From contig NZ_CP065546.1 of NCBI RefSeq assembly GCF_015999545.1, positions 1,178,001 to 1,242,000 of the forward strand: a stretch of DNA of 64,000 bases, written 5' to 3'. The DNA comes from Lysinibacillus sp. JNUCC-52 (lineage in GTDB: Bacteria > Bacillota > Bacilli > Bacillales_A > Planococcaceae). The notes beneath the pieces were generated by a model. The model saw only the letters and a program-made list of their open reading frames with translations. It made no database searches and was not told the DNA's origin. This document shows, one piece after another, positions 26,481 to 35,784 of the stretch (position 1 is its first letter; every line of letters starts with the position of its first letter). Position numbers and translations under genes: made by a program.

Positions 26481-27290
26481 TTACTTCTCCATAACAAACG
26501 CCGTTTTCCCACGCTGATCCGCACTTAGATAGCCAGCTCCTTCTAGTTGTTCACGCCATACTTTTTCAATCGTGGCCGCTTTTGCAGCATCATTTTCTTT
26601 TGTCGATAGCTCTGTCATGATTTCACCTTGATAATGCCAAACTTCAATATCTGCCTCATATCCTGCAAAGCTTCCTTTATATGTTGTTGCCTTGGCAGGT
26701 CCATAGACGACTGTCTGTGATAACGTATTGTTATACCAAGTTGCAGAGTCCCAATTTAAAATTTTCTTTGGCACATTTTCTAAAATTAGTTTTTTGGCTG
26801 CACTTGTATCCACCGAATTATAGTTAACTTTAGTAGTTTCCTTCAATGACTCTTTTCGACTAATGGTAAATGTACGATTACCACCCTTAATATCCATTTC
26901 AAATTTATAGTTGGATTCGTCACCAGTAAAACCATGGCTTTCAGTTATTGCAAGTGCTTCTTCAAGTGGTGTATTGAGAAATCTCTTTTTATACGTAAAG
27001 TCGATTTTATTGCTATCTTTATAAACGCGTAAACGATTGTTATAGTCTGCACTTAAAAAATCTTTCCTCTGTGTATCGAAGTAGTAAATTTTTACTTCAT
27101 CTTTTTTAGTAGCGGCAAAAAAGTTTAAAATATCTGACTCATTGAATAGCTCTGATTTCAAATTATATTTAATCTCATGCCCAGGCTCGATGGCGGCTTT
27201 TGCTTGTACGGCACCCATTATTCCAAACGTGCTTAATACTAATCCTATTACGGCTACTTTCAATGCAAGCCTCTTCAAATAATATTTCAT
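26481..27290 (-). CDS. Secreted protein with CYTH-like fold (candidate)
   Basis: 269-aa protein with a signal peptide (residues 1-33, ending VQAKAA). The mature part starts with EIKYNLK and continues with KIYYFDTQRKDF, then NNRLRVYKDSNKIDFTYKKRF. This order resembles the CYTH/triphosphate-tunnel pattern (ExExK strand, YYDTxxxxL, RLR, LTxK). The ExExK motif is incomplete. CYTH proteins bind or cleave triphosphate-containing molecules; here the site would be outside the cell. It overlaps the MBL-fold gene by four bases and is the last gene of the ABC importer operon. The fold assignment is mine and tentative. Confidence 0.6.
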   Translation of the reverse strand: MKYYLKRLALKVAVIGLVLSTFGIMGAVQAKAAIEPGHEIKYNLKSELFNESDILNFFAATKKDEVKIYYFDTQRKDFLSADYNNRLRVYKDSNKIDFTYKKRFLNTPLEEALAITESHGFTGDESNYKFEMDIKGGNRTFTISRKESLKETTKVNYNSVDTSAAKKLILENVPKKILNWDSATWYNNTLSQTVVYGPAKATTYKGSFAGYEADIEVWHYQGEIMTELSTKENDAAKAATIEKVWREQLEGAGYLSADQRGKTAFVMEK

Positions 27291-28378
27291 ATATTTTCAT
27301 CCTCACTTCCGATTATTTTTAATAGTGACGTTTCTTTATTTGTTAATTGACTGTGAAAATAGATGGTTTGATGAGCATTAATATACTTTGATAGCACGAT
27401 AGTATCCTCATAATCAGGATGTGTTTTGTAGAAAAAATGTTTTAGTTGATTTGGTGCTAATTGTTGAATGTAACTGCCTTTATTAAAGTACCCCGTAAAG
27501 ATGACATTGGCTGATGGTAAATCCGTAAGTAGCTTCGATATTATTACGTCATCGCGCTCTGGAACAAAATAAATGGCGTTCTTTGCCATTGTCCGCTCTT
27601 GTAAGCATTCTTTTTTGAATGATGACAAGAGCGGAGAGAATACAACATTATCAGGTGCATCGTAATACTCTTCAAAAAAAGGTAAAAAATCTTTCGCGAT
27701 AGACACCTTTCTAGTCGTATGCTCAAAAAGGTAAAATGCAATATCAGCCGTTTTGCCAGAAAAGGAAGAAGGGAAAAGTATTGCATTACGATCGTTCTCT
27801 TCGATATAATCCGCTAATTGCTGTAATACTTTTTTGTTGTGAATACGTTTCTCAAAATGACCACTATCTATGAATGCTACGTCATACTTTTCACTATGCT
27901 CTTTCGGAAGATTTGCCTTTAATAGATAGGAATCCATCACATAATCTCCTGAAAAAAATATCACCTCCTCTAAAAAGCGAATACTGTACCAAACACTTCC
28001 TATTAAATGCCCACTATAGCCCCATAGAAAAGAAAGATGATCGTTAACATTGACCCATTTGCCTAGCGATGCTGGCTCAAACGTTCTAATATTTTGAAAA
28101 GATTGTTGTAATTGTTTTGCGGTTATTTCACTCATAATCAATTGCCCATCGTAGCCCCATTGTGCAAGTAAAGGAAGCGCTCCTACATGGTCAATATGGG
28201 AATGAGAAATAAACACGGCATCTAGTTTTGCCACATGAGCAGGTGTTAAATTTGGCTTTGTCTTTTCACGATTGTTCATAACACCACAATCTAGTAAAAT
28301 GGCATGGCCATTCTTTTCAAGATAAAAGCAGTTACGGCCATACTCCCCAACGCCTCCTAAAATCTCTATCTTAAGCAC
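27287..28378 (-). CDS. MBL-fold metallohydrolase, RNase J/CPSF-like
   Basis: 363-aa cytoplasmic metallo-beta-lactamase-fold protein. The motif HSHIDHVGAL (near residue 59), the later His in GYSGHLIGS and Asp in FFSGDYVMDS supply a two-metal site. The N-terminus GGVGEYGRNCFYLE and the fold order resemble the RNase J/CPSF group, but it is much shorter than RNase J (about 555 aa). Its start overlaps the permease stop by eight bases, and its stop overlaps the secreted-protein start by four. This placement in a transport operon suggests hydrolysis of the imported compound rather than general RNA processing; that is inference. Confidence 0.82.
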   Translation of the reverse strand: MLKIEILGGVGEYGRNCFYLEKNGHAILLDCGVMNNREKTKPNLTPAHVAKLDAVFISHSHIDHVGALPLLAQWGYDGQLIMSEITAKQLQQSFQNIRTFEPASLGKWVNVNDHLSFLWGYSGHLIGSVWYSIRFLEEVIFFSGDYVMDSYLLKANLPKEHSEKYDVAFIDSGHFEKRIHNKKVLQQLADYIEENDRNAILFPSSFSGKTADIAFYLFEHTTRKVSIAKDFLPFFEEYYDAPDNVVFSPLLSSFKKECLQERTMAKNAIYFVPERDDVIISKLLTDLPSANVIFTGYFNKGSYIQQLAPNQLKHFFYKTHPDYEDTIVLSKYINAHQTIYFHSQLTNKETSLLKIIGSEDENI

Positions 28379-30035
28379 CTACATGCCCTCCCCGCTTTTG
28401 AAGCCAATCTAATAGGAACATAAAAACAACTGTCATAGCGACTGTAATAACAGCAACAGCCATTCCTAACCCTACATTGCCTTGTTCAAATTGGCTGTAA
28501 ATAAACGTTGCTCCTGTTTCCACTGAAGGTGGCAAAATAAGCAGACCTGCGACTAACTCACGCATTGAAATGATAAATGTCATCATCATACCAGCAAGTA
28601 TTCCCTGCATTAACAGTGGGATGAAAATATATCGATACATGTCCCAACTATTCCGTCCAAAAATAGCAGCTGATTGGAAAATAGATTGATCTAACTGTGA
28701 AAATGTCGATTTTGTATATTGCACAGAGTATGGTAGGAAAAGCACACAATACGTCACCACTACCATTGTTTTTGTATTGTAAATCGTTGCTGGTAGCCAA
28801 GGTGCATTCCAAAACATAATTAAACCGACGACAAAAACAATTCCTGGAATAATATTTGGCATTAGGCTAAAGAAATCTAACATTTGTTGCTTTTTCGTTT
28901 CGCCCTTTTTAACGTATAGTGCAATAAAAAATCCAATAATCGCTGTAATAACGGCAGTGACAATTGAAAACACAATACTATTCAAAAATGCGGCTAATCC
29001 CGCGCTTCCGCTAGTAAACAAAGCCTGATACGACGCAAAACTGAAATTGCCAGCACTTAAACCGTCTCCTCGCACCTTTTGTAAAGAAGTTACGATAATT
29101 GAAAAATACGGAATTCCAATAGCAAGCAATAACACAATCCCGACATAAAACCATGACCCAAACTTGATATACCATTTATCTTTTATTTCACGAACAGCAG
29201 GTGTTTTTCCTGAAAGCACGCTATATGTAAACTTTCGTCCAATAAGATTTTGAAAGTACCAAACAACGAGGCACACGGAAAGTAAAAATAATGATAGCGA
29301 TGTTGCCATCCGAATATCAACTGGCCATCTAGAAAGATAAGAGTGAATTTCTGTTGTAAAAACTTGAAATCCAATACGACTGCCAAACGTTGCAGGCGTC
29401 CCAAATTCCGCCAGCGTTTTAATAAAAATGAGCAATACTCCTAGAACATAGCTTGAAACGAGTAAAGGCAATATAACCTGTAGCCAATTTCTTAATGAGC
29501 TGCGGCCAAAAATAAGTGCAGCATCTAAAAATGAACCATTAATTCTAAGTAGCGTATTTTTCAGCATTAAATATAAAAAAGGAAACAGGTGCAGACTCAT
29601 AACCATCACCATGCCAAATAAAGAAAAAAAGGCATCCGATAACCAAGCAGTCCCAGGTACTAACTGCTGTAAAAAACCATTATTTTGCATAAATAAAATC
29701 CAACCCATAGAACCGATATAAGGAGGTGTCATAAAAGGAATCGTTAAAATAATATCTAGCCAACCATATTTATGTAAGCTTGTTTTTGTGCGAATAAATG
29801 CCATAGGTAATGCCAGTATTGTAGTCCCTAAAATTACGAAAACGCCTAATAATAAAGAGTTACCCAATGTACGCCACAAACGATCATTGTCAAACATTCT
29901 ACTAATTTGTGAAACATCAAAATGACCATCCTGGACAAATGTATAATAAACAATGGCTATTAATGGTGCGATAGCAAACGTTGCGACAATCGCCAATAAC
30001 AAGCTAAAAGTGCGTCTGCCTTCCATTATCATCAT
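28371..30035 (-). CDS. Fused ABC importer permease (FbpB/AfuB-like)
   Basis: 554-aa permease with about twelve helices formed by two fused binding-protein-dependent modules. EAA-like loops are seen at DAALIFGRSSLRNWLQVILPLL (about residue 175) and SAAIFGRNSWDMYRYIFIPLL (about 450). The architecture is that of iron/2-aminoethylphosphonate/hexose-phosphate type importers. It should form a complex with the ATPase (31250-32215) and the binding protein (30219-31253). An AAAGGA site precedes the tandem ATGs. The gap of 183 bp before it is the only sizeable gap in the operon. Confidence 0.88.
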   Translation of the reverse strand: MMIMEGRRTFSLLLAIVATFAIAPLIAIVYYTFVQDGHFDVSQISRMFDNDRLWRTLGNSLLLGVFVILGTTILALPMAFIRTKTSLHKYGWLDIILTIPFMTPPYIGSMGWILFMQNNGFLQQLVPGTAWLSDAFFSLFGMVMVMSLHLFPFLYLMLKNTLLRINGSFLDAALIFGRSSLRNWLQVILPLLVSSYVLGVLLIFIKTLAEFGTPATFGSRIGFQVFTTEIHSYLSRWPVDIRMATSLSLFLLSVCLVVWYFQNLIGRKFTYSVLSGKTPAVREIKDKWYIKFGSWFYVGIVLLLAIGIPYFSIIVTSLQKVRGDGLSAGNFSFASYQALFTSGSAGLAAFLNSIVFSIVTAVITAIIGFFIALYVKKGETKKQQMLDFFSLMPNIIPGIVFVVGLIMFWNAPWLPATIYNTKTMVVVTYCVLFLPYSVQYTKSTFSQLDQSIFQSAAIFGRNSWDMYRYIFIPLLMQGILAGMMMTFIISMRELVAGLLILPPSVETGATFIYSQFEQGNVGLGMAVAVITVAMTVVFMFLLDWLQKRGGHVGA

Positions 30036-30218
30036 TGCATCATTCCTTTCATAGAAACCTAGTGTAGATATTCCTAATAAAATGAGGCTTTTTGTATTTA
30101 GAAAAAATCCGCAATCATCAGTGCTGTTTCTTCAAAGTCTTATGACTGAAAGCGAATTTTTTCTTTACCTATTTATCGCATCATCTAGTAGGAATGAGGC
30201 TTATAGACTCATTGCCTC

Positions 30219-31253
30219 TTATCGAAAAATATCGTTAAACTTCGTTAAAATATCAAGCTGCTTTGACTCTGAACCTTTCCAGTTCACCTTTAACTGCGGA
30301 ATCTCATCTAATGCCGCACGATCTTTTACAGCAATTTCGTTATTACCTGGCAGTAAATATGCATCTGTCACTAGCTTTTGTCCTTCATCTGAAAGTAGGA
30401 AATTGACGTATGCTTTTGCACCTTCCACATTTTTAGCATCTTTCATAATAGCGACTGCTCGAGGACTTACAACAGTTCCGCTCTTCGGATAAACAATTTC
30501 TACTGGCTCCCCACTCGCTTTTGCTTTATAAGCCATATAGTCTACACCTGAGATTGTTGCATTTTTATCACCTGTAATAACTGCATCTAGCGCTTCCTTA
30601 TTTGCGCCATTCACTTGGAGTCCGTTGTTTTTCCATAATTGGATTGTATCCCAAGCAGTCTTTTCCGCTTCTGTATAGCCGTAAATAAAATCGACCGCAG
30701 AGCCTGACAAACTCGGGTCAGGGATATTCATTTTCCCTTGCCACTCTGGTTTAGCTAAATCTGTCCATTCAGTAGGAATATCTTTTGTATTTTTCGTGTT
30801 GTAAGCAATGCCTAATGCCGATGCACTATAGCCATAGTAATAGCCCTCTGCATCTGACCAATTGCGATTCATTTTACTAGCATTTTCTGCTTCTTGATAG
30901 CTAAGTAACTGATTGGATTCCTTTAATCCATCCATTGATGCGACGGAAGCTAATACAACGATATCTGCCACAGGATTATTTTTCTCCGCTTCTAGACGAG
31001 ATAAAATTTTGCCTGTTGTTCCTTGGAACATTTCTACTTTTATGCCCGTTTTTTCTTCAAATGCTTGCTGTATATTGGCAGCTAAGCCATCTGGACCAGC
31101 TGAATAAACCGTTAATGTTTGCACTTCTTCTTTCGACTTTGCACTTGCTGCCTCATTATTGACACTGTCGGCTGATTTGTTATTGCCACACCCCGCTAAT
31201 GTTAGTGCTAAAAGAATCCCAGCAGTTGCTAGTAATTTGAATCGTTTTTTCAC
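30219..31253 (-). CDS. ABC importer substrate-binding lipoprotein
   Basis: 344-aa periplasmic-type binding protein tethered by a lipid: signal sequence and lipobox LTLAGC place the acylated Cys near residue 22. The mature domain (LTVYSAGPDGLAANIQQAFE onward, GTTGKILSRLEAEKNNP) belongs to the FbpA/AfuA/2-aminoethylphosphonate family. The tandem tyrosines that bind iron in FbpA are not obvious, so a phosphorylated organic ligand is an alternative to iron. GTG start overlapping the ATPase stop, with GGAGGG upstream. Confidence 0.87.
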   Translation of the reverse strand: MKKRFKLLATAGILLALTLAGCGNNKSADSVNNEAASAKSKEEVQTLTVYSAGPDGLAANIQQAFEEKTGIKVEMFQGTTGKILSRLEAEKNNPVADIVVLASVASMDGLKESNQLLSYQEAENASKMNRNWSDAEGYYYGYSASALGIAYNTKNTKDIPTEWTDLAKPEWQGKMNIPDPSLSGSAVDFIYGYTEAEKTAWDTIQLWKNNGLQVNGANKEALDAVITGDKNATISGVDYMAYKAKASGEPVEIVYPKSGTVVSPRAVAIMKDAKNVEGAKAYVNFLLSDEGQKLVTDAYLLPGNNEIAVKDRAALDEIPQLKVNWKGSESKQLDILTKFNDIFR

Positions 31254-32215
31254 GATAAGCCCTCCAATTGATATATTTGTTTTGTATCTACAAAAACCTC
31301 AAGTTGTTTGCCATGTTCTAAAGGCATGCTTTCATAAAAGCTCCACTGCTTTCCTTCTACTTGTGCCTGAACCAAATAGCGATCTCCAACGAAAGTACTT
31401 TTTACAATCATCGCTTGTTTCGCAATAGTTCCAGGATATTGTTTTCTCGATACCCCCTCGGGACGTACAATCCGATTCCCTTTATCGAGCCAATTGACCT
31501 TACCTATAAAATCCGCTACATAAGGAGTTGCTGGTGCATGATAAATTTCCTGTGGTGACCCAACCTGTGCAATTTTTCCTGACTCCATCACAATAATTTG
31601 ATCTGACATCGTCATTGCTTCCGTTTGATCATGTGTAACAAATATAGCTTGGCAATCGAATTCATGGATAATATGCATAATTTCATCTTGCATTTTTTCT
31701 CTTAGCACCGCGTCTAACGCTGATAATGGCTCATCAAATAAGATTAACTTTGGATTCGTTGCCAGTGCTCTCGCAAGTGCTACTCGCTGTTGTTGACCAC
31801 CTGATAACTGTCCTGGCTTGCGATTTTCATATCCCTCCATGTTCACCAAACGCATAACATACGCTACCCGTGCTGGTATTTCCGCCTTTGGTACAATCTT
31901 TTTTAAACCAAATGCGATGTTCTGGAAAATGGTCATATGTGGCCATAGCGCGAAATCTTGAAAGACCATAGCGATATTGCGTTGATTTGGTTTAACATTT
32001 TTACGAAGTTTAGCAGAATAAATAATTGTGTCATCGAATGCAATTTCACCATTCGTTGGTTTTTCAAGACCAGCTAGTAATTTCAATAATGTCGTTTTAC
32101 CACAGCCTGACTGTCCTAAAATTGTAATGAACTTACTGTTTAATTCCACATTAATAGGCCATAGCGCTTGTGCGTGTCCATATTTTTTCTCTAAATTTGT
32201 AATTGAGATTTTCAT
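31250..32215 (-). CDS. ABC importer ATP-binding protein (FbpC/PotA-like)
   Basis: 321-aa ATPase: Walker A GQSGCGKTT (residues 34-42), signature LSGGQQQRVALARAL (near 138), Walker B LILFDEPLSALD, H-loop VTHDQTEA, and a C-terminal TOBE-like domain (about 240-321) as in iron, phosphonate and polyamine importers. First gene of the operon ATPase, binding protein, permease, MBL-fold protein, secreted protein. A strong GAGGAGG site precedes the ATG. A LysR gene is divergent from it, 137 bp away. Confidence 0.92.
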   Translation of the reverse strand: MKISITNLEKKYGHAQALWPINVELNSKFITILGQSGCGKTTLLKLLAGLEKPTNGEIAFDDTIIYSAKLRKNVKPNQRNIAMVFQDFALWPHMTIFQNIAFGLKKIVPKAEIPARVAYVMRLVNMEGYENRKPGQLSGGQQQRVALARALATNPKLILFDEPLSALDAVLREKMQDEIMHIIHEFDCQAIFVTHDQTEAMTMSDQIIVMESGKIAQVGSPQEIYHAPATPYVADFIGKVNWLDKGNRIVRPEGVSRKQYPGTIAKQAMIVKSTFVGDRYLVQAQVEGKQWSFYESMPLEHGKQLEVFVDTKQIYQLEGLS

Positions 32216-32352
32216 CGTATCCTCCTCGTCTATCTCTACTATAGTTTCCAGATATTTAGAAAATATTAACCTACTATTAATATGTCGTTAAAAAAAATCT
32301 AATAAACTAAAGTAAATGCAATAGTTTATCGAATTTCCTTTAGGAGGCTAAA

Positions 32353-33249
32353 ATGAATTATCTAAAATTACAGGCATTTTGCTTACTCGTCGATTTAAAA
32401 AAATTAGCTCCTGTCGCTAAAGAGCTAGGTATTACACCACCTACTGTCTCCTTTCATATTCGCTCCATTGAAGAAGAATACGGTGTACGCTTATTTCGGA
32501 CAAATGCTGGTGGTTATCGTTTAACCGAAGCGGGGGAAGGGCTGTTTCACTATGCACGCCAAATCGTACAATTACAAAACGATATGGATCGCTTCATTGA
32601 AAATCTACTAGCAGGAAATGTTGGCTCCATACGTTTAGGAGCAAGTGCACTCCCTGCCCATATTTTTATGCCTGAAATCATTAACCAAGTTTCCACAGCT
32701 TATCCTGACATTCGCATTTCCTTAGAAGTAAAAACTGCACCTGAAATCGAAAAAATGGTAGCCTTGCAGGAGCTTGATTTTGGCTTAATAATGGAAACGA
32801 AGAAACAAAATTCAACACTTTGCTATGAAACGATTGGCGAAGATTCACTCGTTTTAGCATTAAGCCCTAGTCACGAACTGGCAGCAAAAAAGGACATCTC
32901 GCAATCAGATGTCCTTAAAAACAAAGTATTATTACATACGTCCTCGAGTTCAACCAACCATTTTATTGAAAAATGGCTAAACCCTTTTCAGCCATCTTTC
33001 AATACAATTGAACTCGATTCTGTCAGTACGATTAAAAAAATGCTTACCTTTGGTAAAACAATTGCCTTTCTGTCTGTATCCCTTATTGAAGAAGAACTGC
33101 AATCAGGTTTATTAGTACAGAAAGACTTACATGATATAGCACTGAAACGAAAAATTCAGCTTATATACCCTCAGTCCAGACTAGATAATAAGATTGATGC
33201 ATTCGTCAAAAAAGCCATTTACAATTTAGCACAAAAAATCCAGTCTTAA
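32353..33249 (+). CDS. LysR-family transcriptional regulator
   Basis: 298-aa LysR-type regulator. The N-terminal winged helix-turn-helix (residues 1-60, FCLLVDLKKLAPVAKELGIT and TPPTVSFHIRSIEE) is followed by an effector-binding domain (about 90-295). It is divergent from the ABC importer operon with a 137-bp shared control region, the classic arrangement for a LysR regulator acting on the neighbouring operon. Effector probably related to the imported compound. AGGAGG precedes the ATG. Confidence 0.92.
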   Translation: MNYLKLQAFCLLVDLKKLAPVAKELGITPPTVSFHIRSIEEEYGVRLFRTNAGGYRLTEAGEGLFHYARQIVQLQNDMDRFIENLLAGNVGSIRLGASALPAHIFMPEIINQVSTAYPDIRISLEVKTAPEIEKMVALQELDFGLIMETKKQNSTLCYETIGEDSLVLALSPSHELAAKKDISQSDVLKNKVLLHTSSSSTNHFIEKWLNPFQPSFNTIELDSVSTIKKMLTFGKTIAFLSVSLIEEELQSGLLVQKDLHDIALKRKIQLIYPQSRLDNKIDAFVKKAIYNLAQKIQS

Positions 33250-33451
33250 TGCCGTTCATCATAATCAAACAACTAGACTCACAGATACAACCATCTGTGA
33301 GCTCCCCTCTCTCTTTTAGCGGATGATTACGCATTCCCCCCTTTTCAACAATTTCGTTAAAAACATTCGACAATTTGACATAATTTCTTAGCATGCATTA
33401 ATACCTTGGATAGAAGACATGTTGATTCCTAATGAAAGGAGGGATAACAAC

Positions 33452-33904
33452 TTGCTTACCGAGTTACTCATTATAGAGACGATTCAAATTGTTAACGAAG
33501 TCGCTAACTGGCAAGATGCTATACACATCGCTGCAGCACCCCTTTTACAGCAAAACAAAATAGAAAAGCGCTATATTCAAGCGATGATACAATCCATCGA
33601 ACAACATGGTCCATATGTCGTGCTGACACCTAAAGTGGCAATACCACATGCTCGACCATCTGAAGGAGTAAATGAATTATCGATGAGCTTATTAAATTTA
33701 CAAAACCCTGTTCAATTTGGACCAGATAAACCTGTATTCTTAATTATCATTTTGGCAGCTACTGATCATACAACACATTTACAAGCCCTAGTTGACTTAA
33801 CACAAGTGTTACAAGAACCTAGTCAAATTGACGAGATTATTGGATGCCAACATCCAGATTGCATTGTTGAAAAAATAAAACAATATGCGACAAAGGAGCG
33901 ATGA
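33452..33904 (+). CDS. PTS EIIA component, ascorbate/fructose-mannitol type (copy 2)
   Basis: 150-aa paralogue of the EIIA at 24330-24782, with most residues identical, including the active-site segment VAIPHARPS. The start is TTG, nine bases after AAAGGAGG; no in-frame ATG follows the ribosome site, so this copy fixes the start for both. The promoter is TTGACA-18-TAATAC (33376-33405). The 40 bases before the ribosome site also resemble copy 1 (shared CATGCATTAATA and ACATGTTGATT), so the duplication included the promoter. Confidence 0.88.
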   Translation: MLTELLIIETIQIVNEVANWQDAIHIAAAPLLQQNKIEKRYIQAMIQSIEQHGPYVVLTPKVAIPHARPSEGVNELSMSLLNLQNPVQFGPDKPVFLIIILAATDHTTHLQALVDLTQVLQEPSQIDEIIGCQHPDCIVEKIKQYATKER

Positions 33905-33906
33905 TG

Positions 33907-34170
33907 ATGAAAATTTTAGTCGTTTGCGGAAATGGTTTAGGCAGTAGTTTCATTATGGAACTGAACGTAAAAAAAGCACTACTTGAACTCGGAAAAGAAG
34001 CAGAGGTAACTCATACAGATTTAACATCTGCAACGGCAGAGAAGGCAGATATTTATATCGGTGCAGGAGATATTGTAGATCAATTAGATAATGGTGTGAG
34101 AAAAATCGTTCGTATCGTCAATATGATGAGTATTCAAGAAATCAAATTAAAGCTTGAGCCACTGCTTTAA
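33907..34170 (+). CDS. PTS EIIB component, ascorbate type (copy 2)
   Basis: 87-aa UlaB-type phosphocarrier with CGNGLGSS active-site loop, nearly the same as copy 1 at 24785-25048. It also begins with three ATG codons after AAGGAG, the third best spaced. Differences cluster in surface residues (for example KEAEVTHTDLTSAT versus KDVEVAHTDLASAM). Translationally coupled to EIIA. Confidence 0.88.
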   Translation: MKILVVCGNGLGSSFIMELNVKKALLELGKEAEVTHTDLTSATAEKADIYIGAGDIVDQLDNGVRKIVRIVNMMSIQEIKLKLEPLL

Positions 34171-34252
34171 GGAAATTTAATTGTACGGCTAATAGTCTGT
34201 GGTATTAACTATATATAAAGTTTGTAAAAACTGAATAGGATGAGGTGTTGGT

Positions 34253-35521
34253 ATGTTAGATGTTATGATGAATGACATTTTAGGTACACCAGCAATTTTA
34301 GTCGGCCTATTTGCTCTTGTCGGCTTACTAATCCAAAAAAAATCAGCTTCAACTGTTCTTTCAGGTACATTAAAAACGATAATGGGCTTCGTCATTTTAG
34401 GTGCTGGTGCTGCCGTTTTAATTGGTTCTTTAACGCATTTTAGTAAAATGTTCGACCATGCCTTTCAAGTTCAAGGGGTAATCCCTAACAATGAGGCTAT
34501 TGTAGCTGCAGCGCAAACGACTTTTGGAACATCTACTGCCATGATTATGGTATTCGGTATGATCATGAACTTATTGTTAGCGCGATTTACGCCTTTAAAA
34601 TATATTTTTTTAACTGGGCATCATACATTATTTATGGCGTGTTTAATCGCGGCTTCACTCTCAGTTGGTGGAATGAGTGGCATTCCACTTATAATTACCG
34701 GATCCATCTTATTAGGTATTTGTATGGTTATTTTCCCAGCCATTTTACAACCTACAGTGCGCCAAATTACAGGCAGTGATGATTTCGCAGTTGGTCATTT
34801 TGGAAGTATAGGCTACTATATTTCTGCTAAAATTGGTCAGCTTTTTGGCAACAAAGCTAAAACAACAGAAGCAATTCAAGTTCCTAAATCACTAGGATTT
34901 TTAAGAGACACATCCGTTGCAATTTCCTTAACAATGACCATATTTTTTATTGTAGTGGCATTATTTGCAGGTCGCTCTTATATTGAAGCACAACTATCGG
35001 GTGGATCTAATTTCATCGTTTTCGCAATTATTCAAGCGATTACTTTTGCTGCTGGTGTTTATATTATCCTTGCTGGTGTTCGCATGCTAATTGCTGAAAT
35101 TATTCCAGCTTTTAAAGGAATTGCCGATAAGCTCGTACCAAATGCCAAGCCTGCATTAGATTGCCCGACAATTTTCCCATTTGCTCCTAACGCTGTTATC
35201 ATCGGCTTCCTCTTTAGCTTTTTAGCTGGTTTATTATCTATGTTTGCACTCCCTCTTATTGGGCTAAAAGTTATTATCCCAGGTCTCGTGCCTCATTTCT
35301 TCACAGGTGCAGCCGCAGGCGTTTTTGGAAATGCAACAGGTGGTCGAATCGGCTCAATGGCAGGTGCTTTTGCCAACGGTTTAATCATCAGCTTCATTCC
35401 TGCTATACTACTTATTTTCATGGGTGACATCGGCTATGAAGGAACAACATTTGGTGATTCTGACTTTGGCATTGTCGGTATTGTCATTATCAATATTTTA
35501 AAATTATTTGGTGCAGTGTAA
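34253..35521 (+). CDS. PTS EIIC permease, ascorbate family UlaA (copy 2)
   Basis: 422-aa permease, same length as copy 1 and identical over most of its length, with the same LTGHHTLFMACL and HFFTGAAAGVFGNATGGRIG motifs. Substitutions are mostly conservative and lie in helices (for example MVGFPAILQ versus MVIFPAILQ). Full-length and intact, so both copies are probably functional. Substrate specificity may differ slightly. A separate terminator follows. Confidence 0.92.
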   Translation: MLDVMMNDILGTPAILVGLFALVGLLIQKKSASTVLSGTLKTIMGFVILGAGAAVLIGSLTHFSKMFDHAFQVQGVIPNNEAIVAAAQTTFGTSTAMIMVFGMIMNLLLARFTPLKYIFLTGHHTLFMACLIAASLSVGGMSGIPLIITGSILLGICMVIFPAILQPTVRQITGSDDFAVGHFGSIGYYISAKIGQLFGNKAKTTEAIQVPKSLGFLRDTSVAISLTMTIFFIVVALFAGRSYIEAQLSGGSNFIVFAIIQAITFAAGVYIILAGVRMLIAEIIPAFKGIADKLVPNAKPALDCPTIFPFAPNAVIIGFLFSFLAGLLSMFALPLIGLKVIIPGLVPHFFTGAAAGVFGNATGGRIGSMAGAFANGLIISFIPAILLIFMGDIGYEGTTFGDSDFGIVGIVIINILKLFGAV

Positions 35522-35537
35522 TAGCATCTCTCTATAC

Positions 35538-35576
35538 TAAAAGCCTCGTTCTAAATATAAGAACGAGGCTTTTTTA
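35538..35576 (+). terminator. Terminator of PTS operon copy 2
   Basis: AAAGCCTCGTTCT / AGAACGAGGCTTT followed by TTTT; unrelated in sequence to the terminator of copy 1. Confidence 0.88.
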
Positions 35577-35588
35577 ACTATTTAATTG

Positions 35589-35613
35589 TCAGAATTATTT
35601 GCGTGCCTGGCAC
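35589..35613 (+). repeat. Interspersed intergenic repeat, copy D
   Basis: TCAGAATTATTTGCGTGCCT followed by GGCAC. Shares the TCAGAATTnTTT arm and GTGCCTGGCAC core with copies C and E. Confidence 0.6.
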
Positions 35614-35637
35614 ACACGATCCAACCCCTTTTTTATA

Positions 35638-35700
35638 TACAAAAAAACCCGCCCATAAAATAGTTGCGCACTAACAACGCAAGCTATTTTATGGCGGGCT
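35638..35700 (-). terminator. Long terminator hairpin of the YvgK-like gene
   Basis: On the minus strand AGCCCGCCATAAAATAG pairs with CTATTTTATGGGCGGGT around a loop that holds a smaller TTGCG/CGCAA hairpin, then seven T. Confidence 0.85.
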
Positions 35701-35784
35701 AATATCCTAGCAGTAATACCTACTAATTTATCCATCTCACCATATATCGCAAAATGATTTTTATCATAAACTCAATATTAACTT

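Noticed and set aside
30082-30492. 136-codon plus-strand ORF across the binding-protein/permease gap
   Set aside because: Mostly antisense to the binding-protein gene; composition follows the real minus-strand frame.
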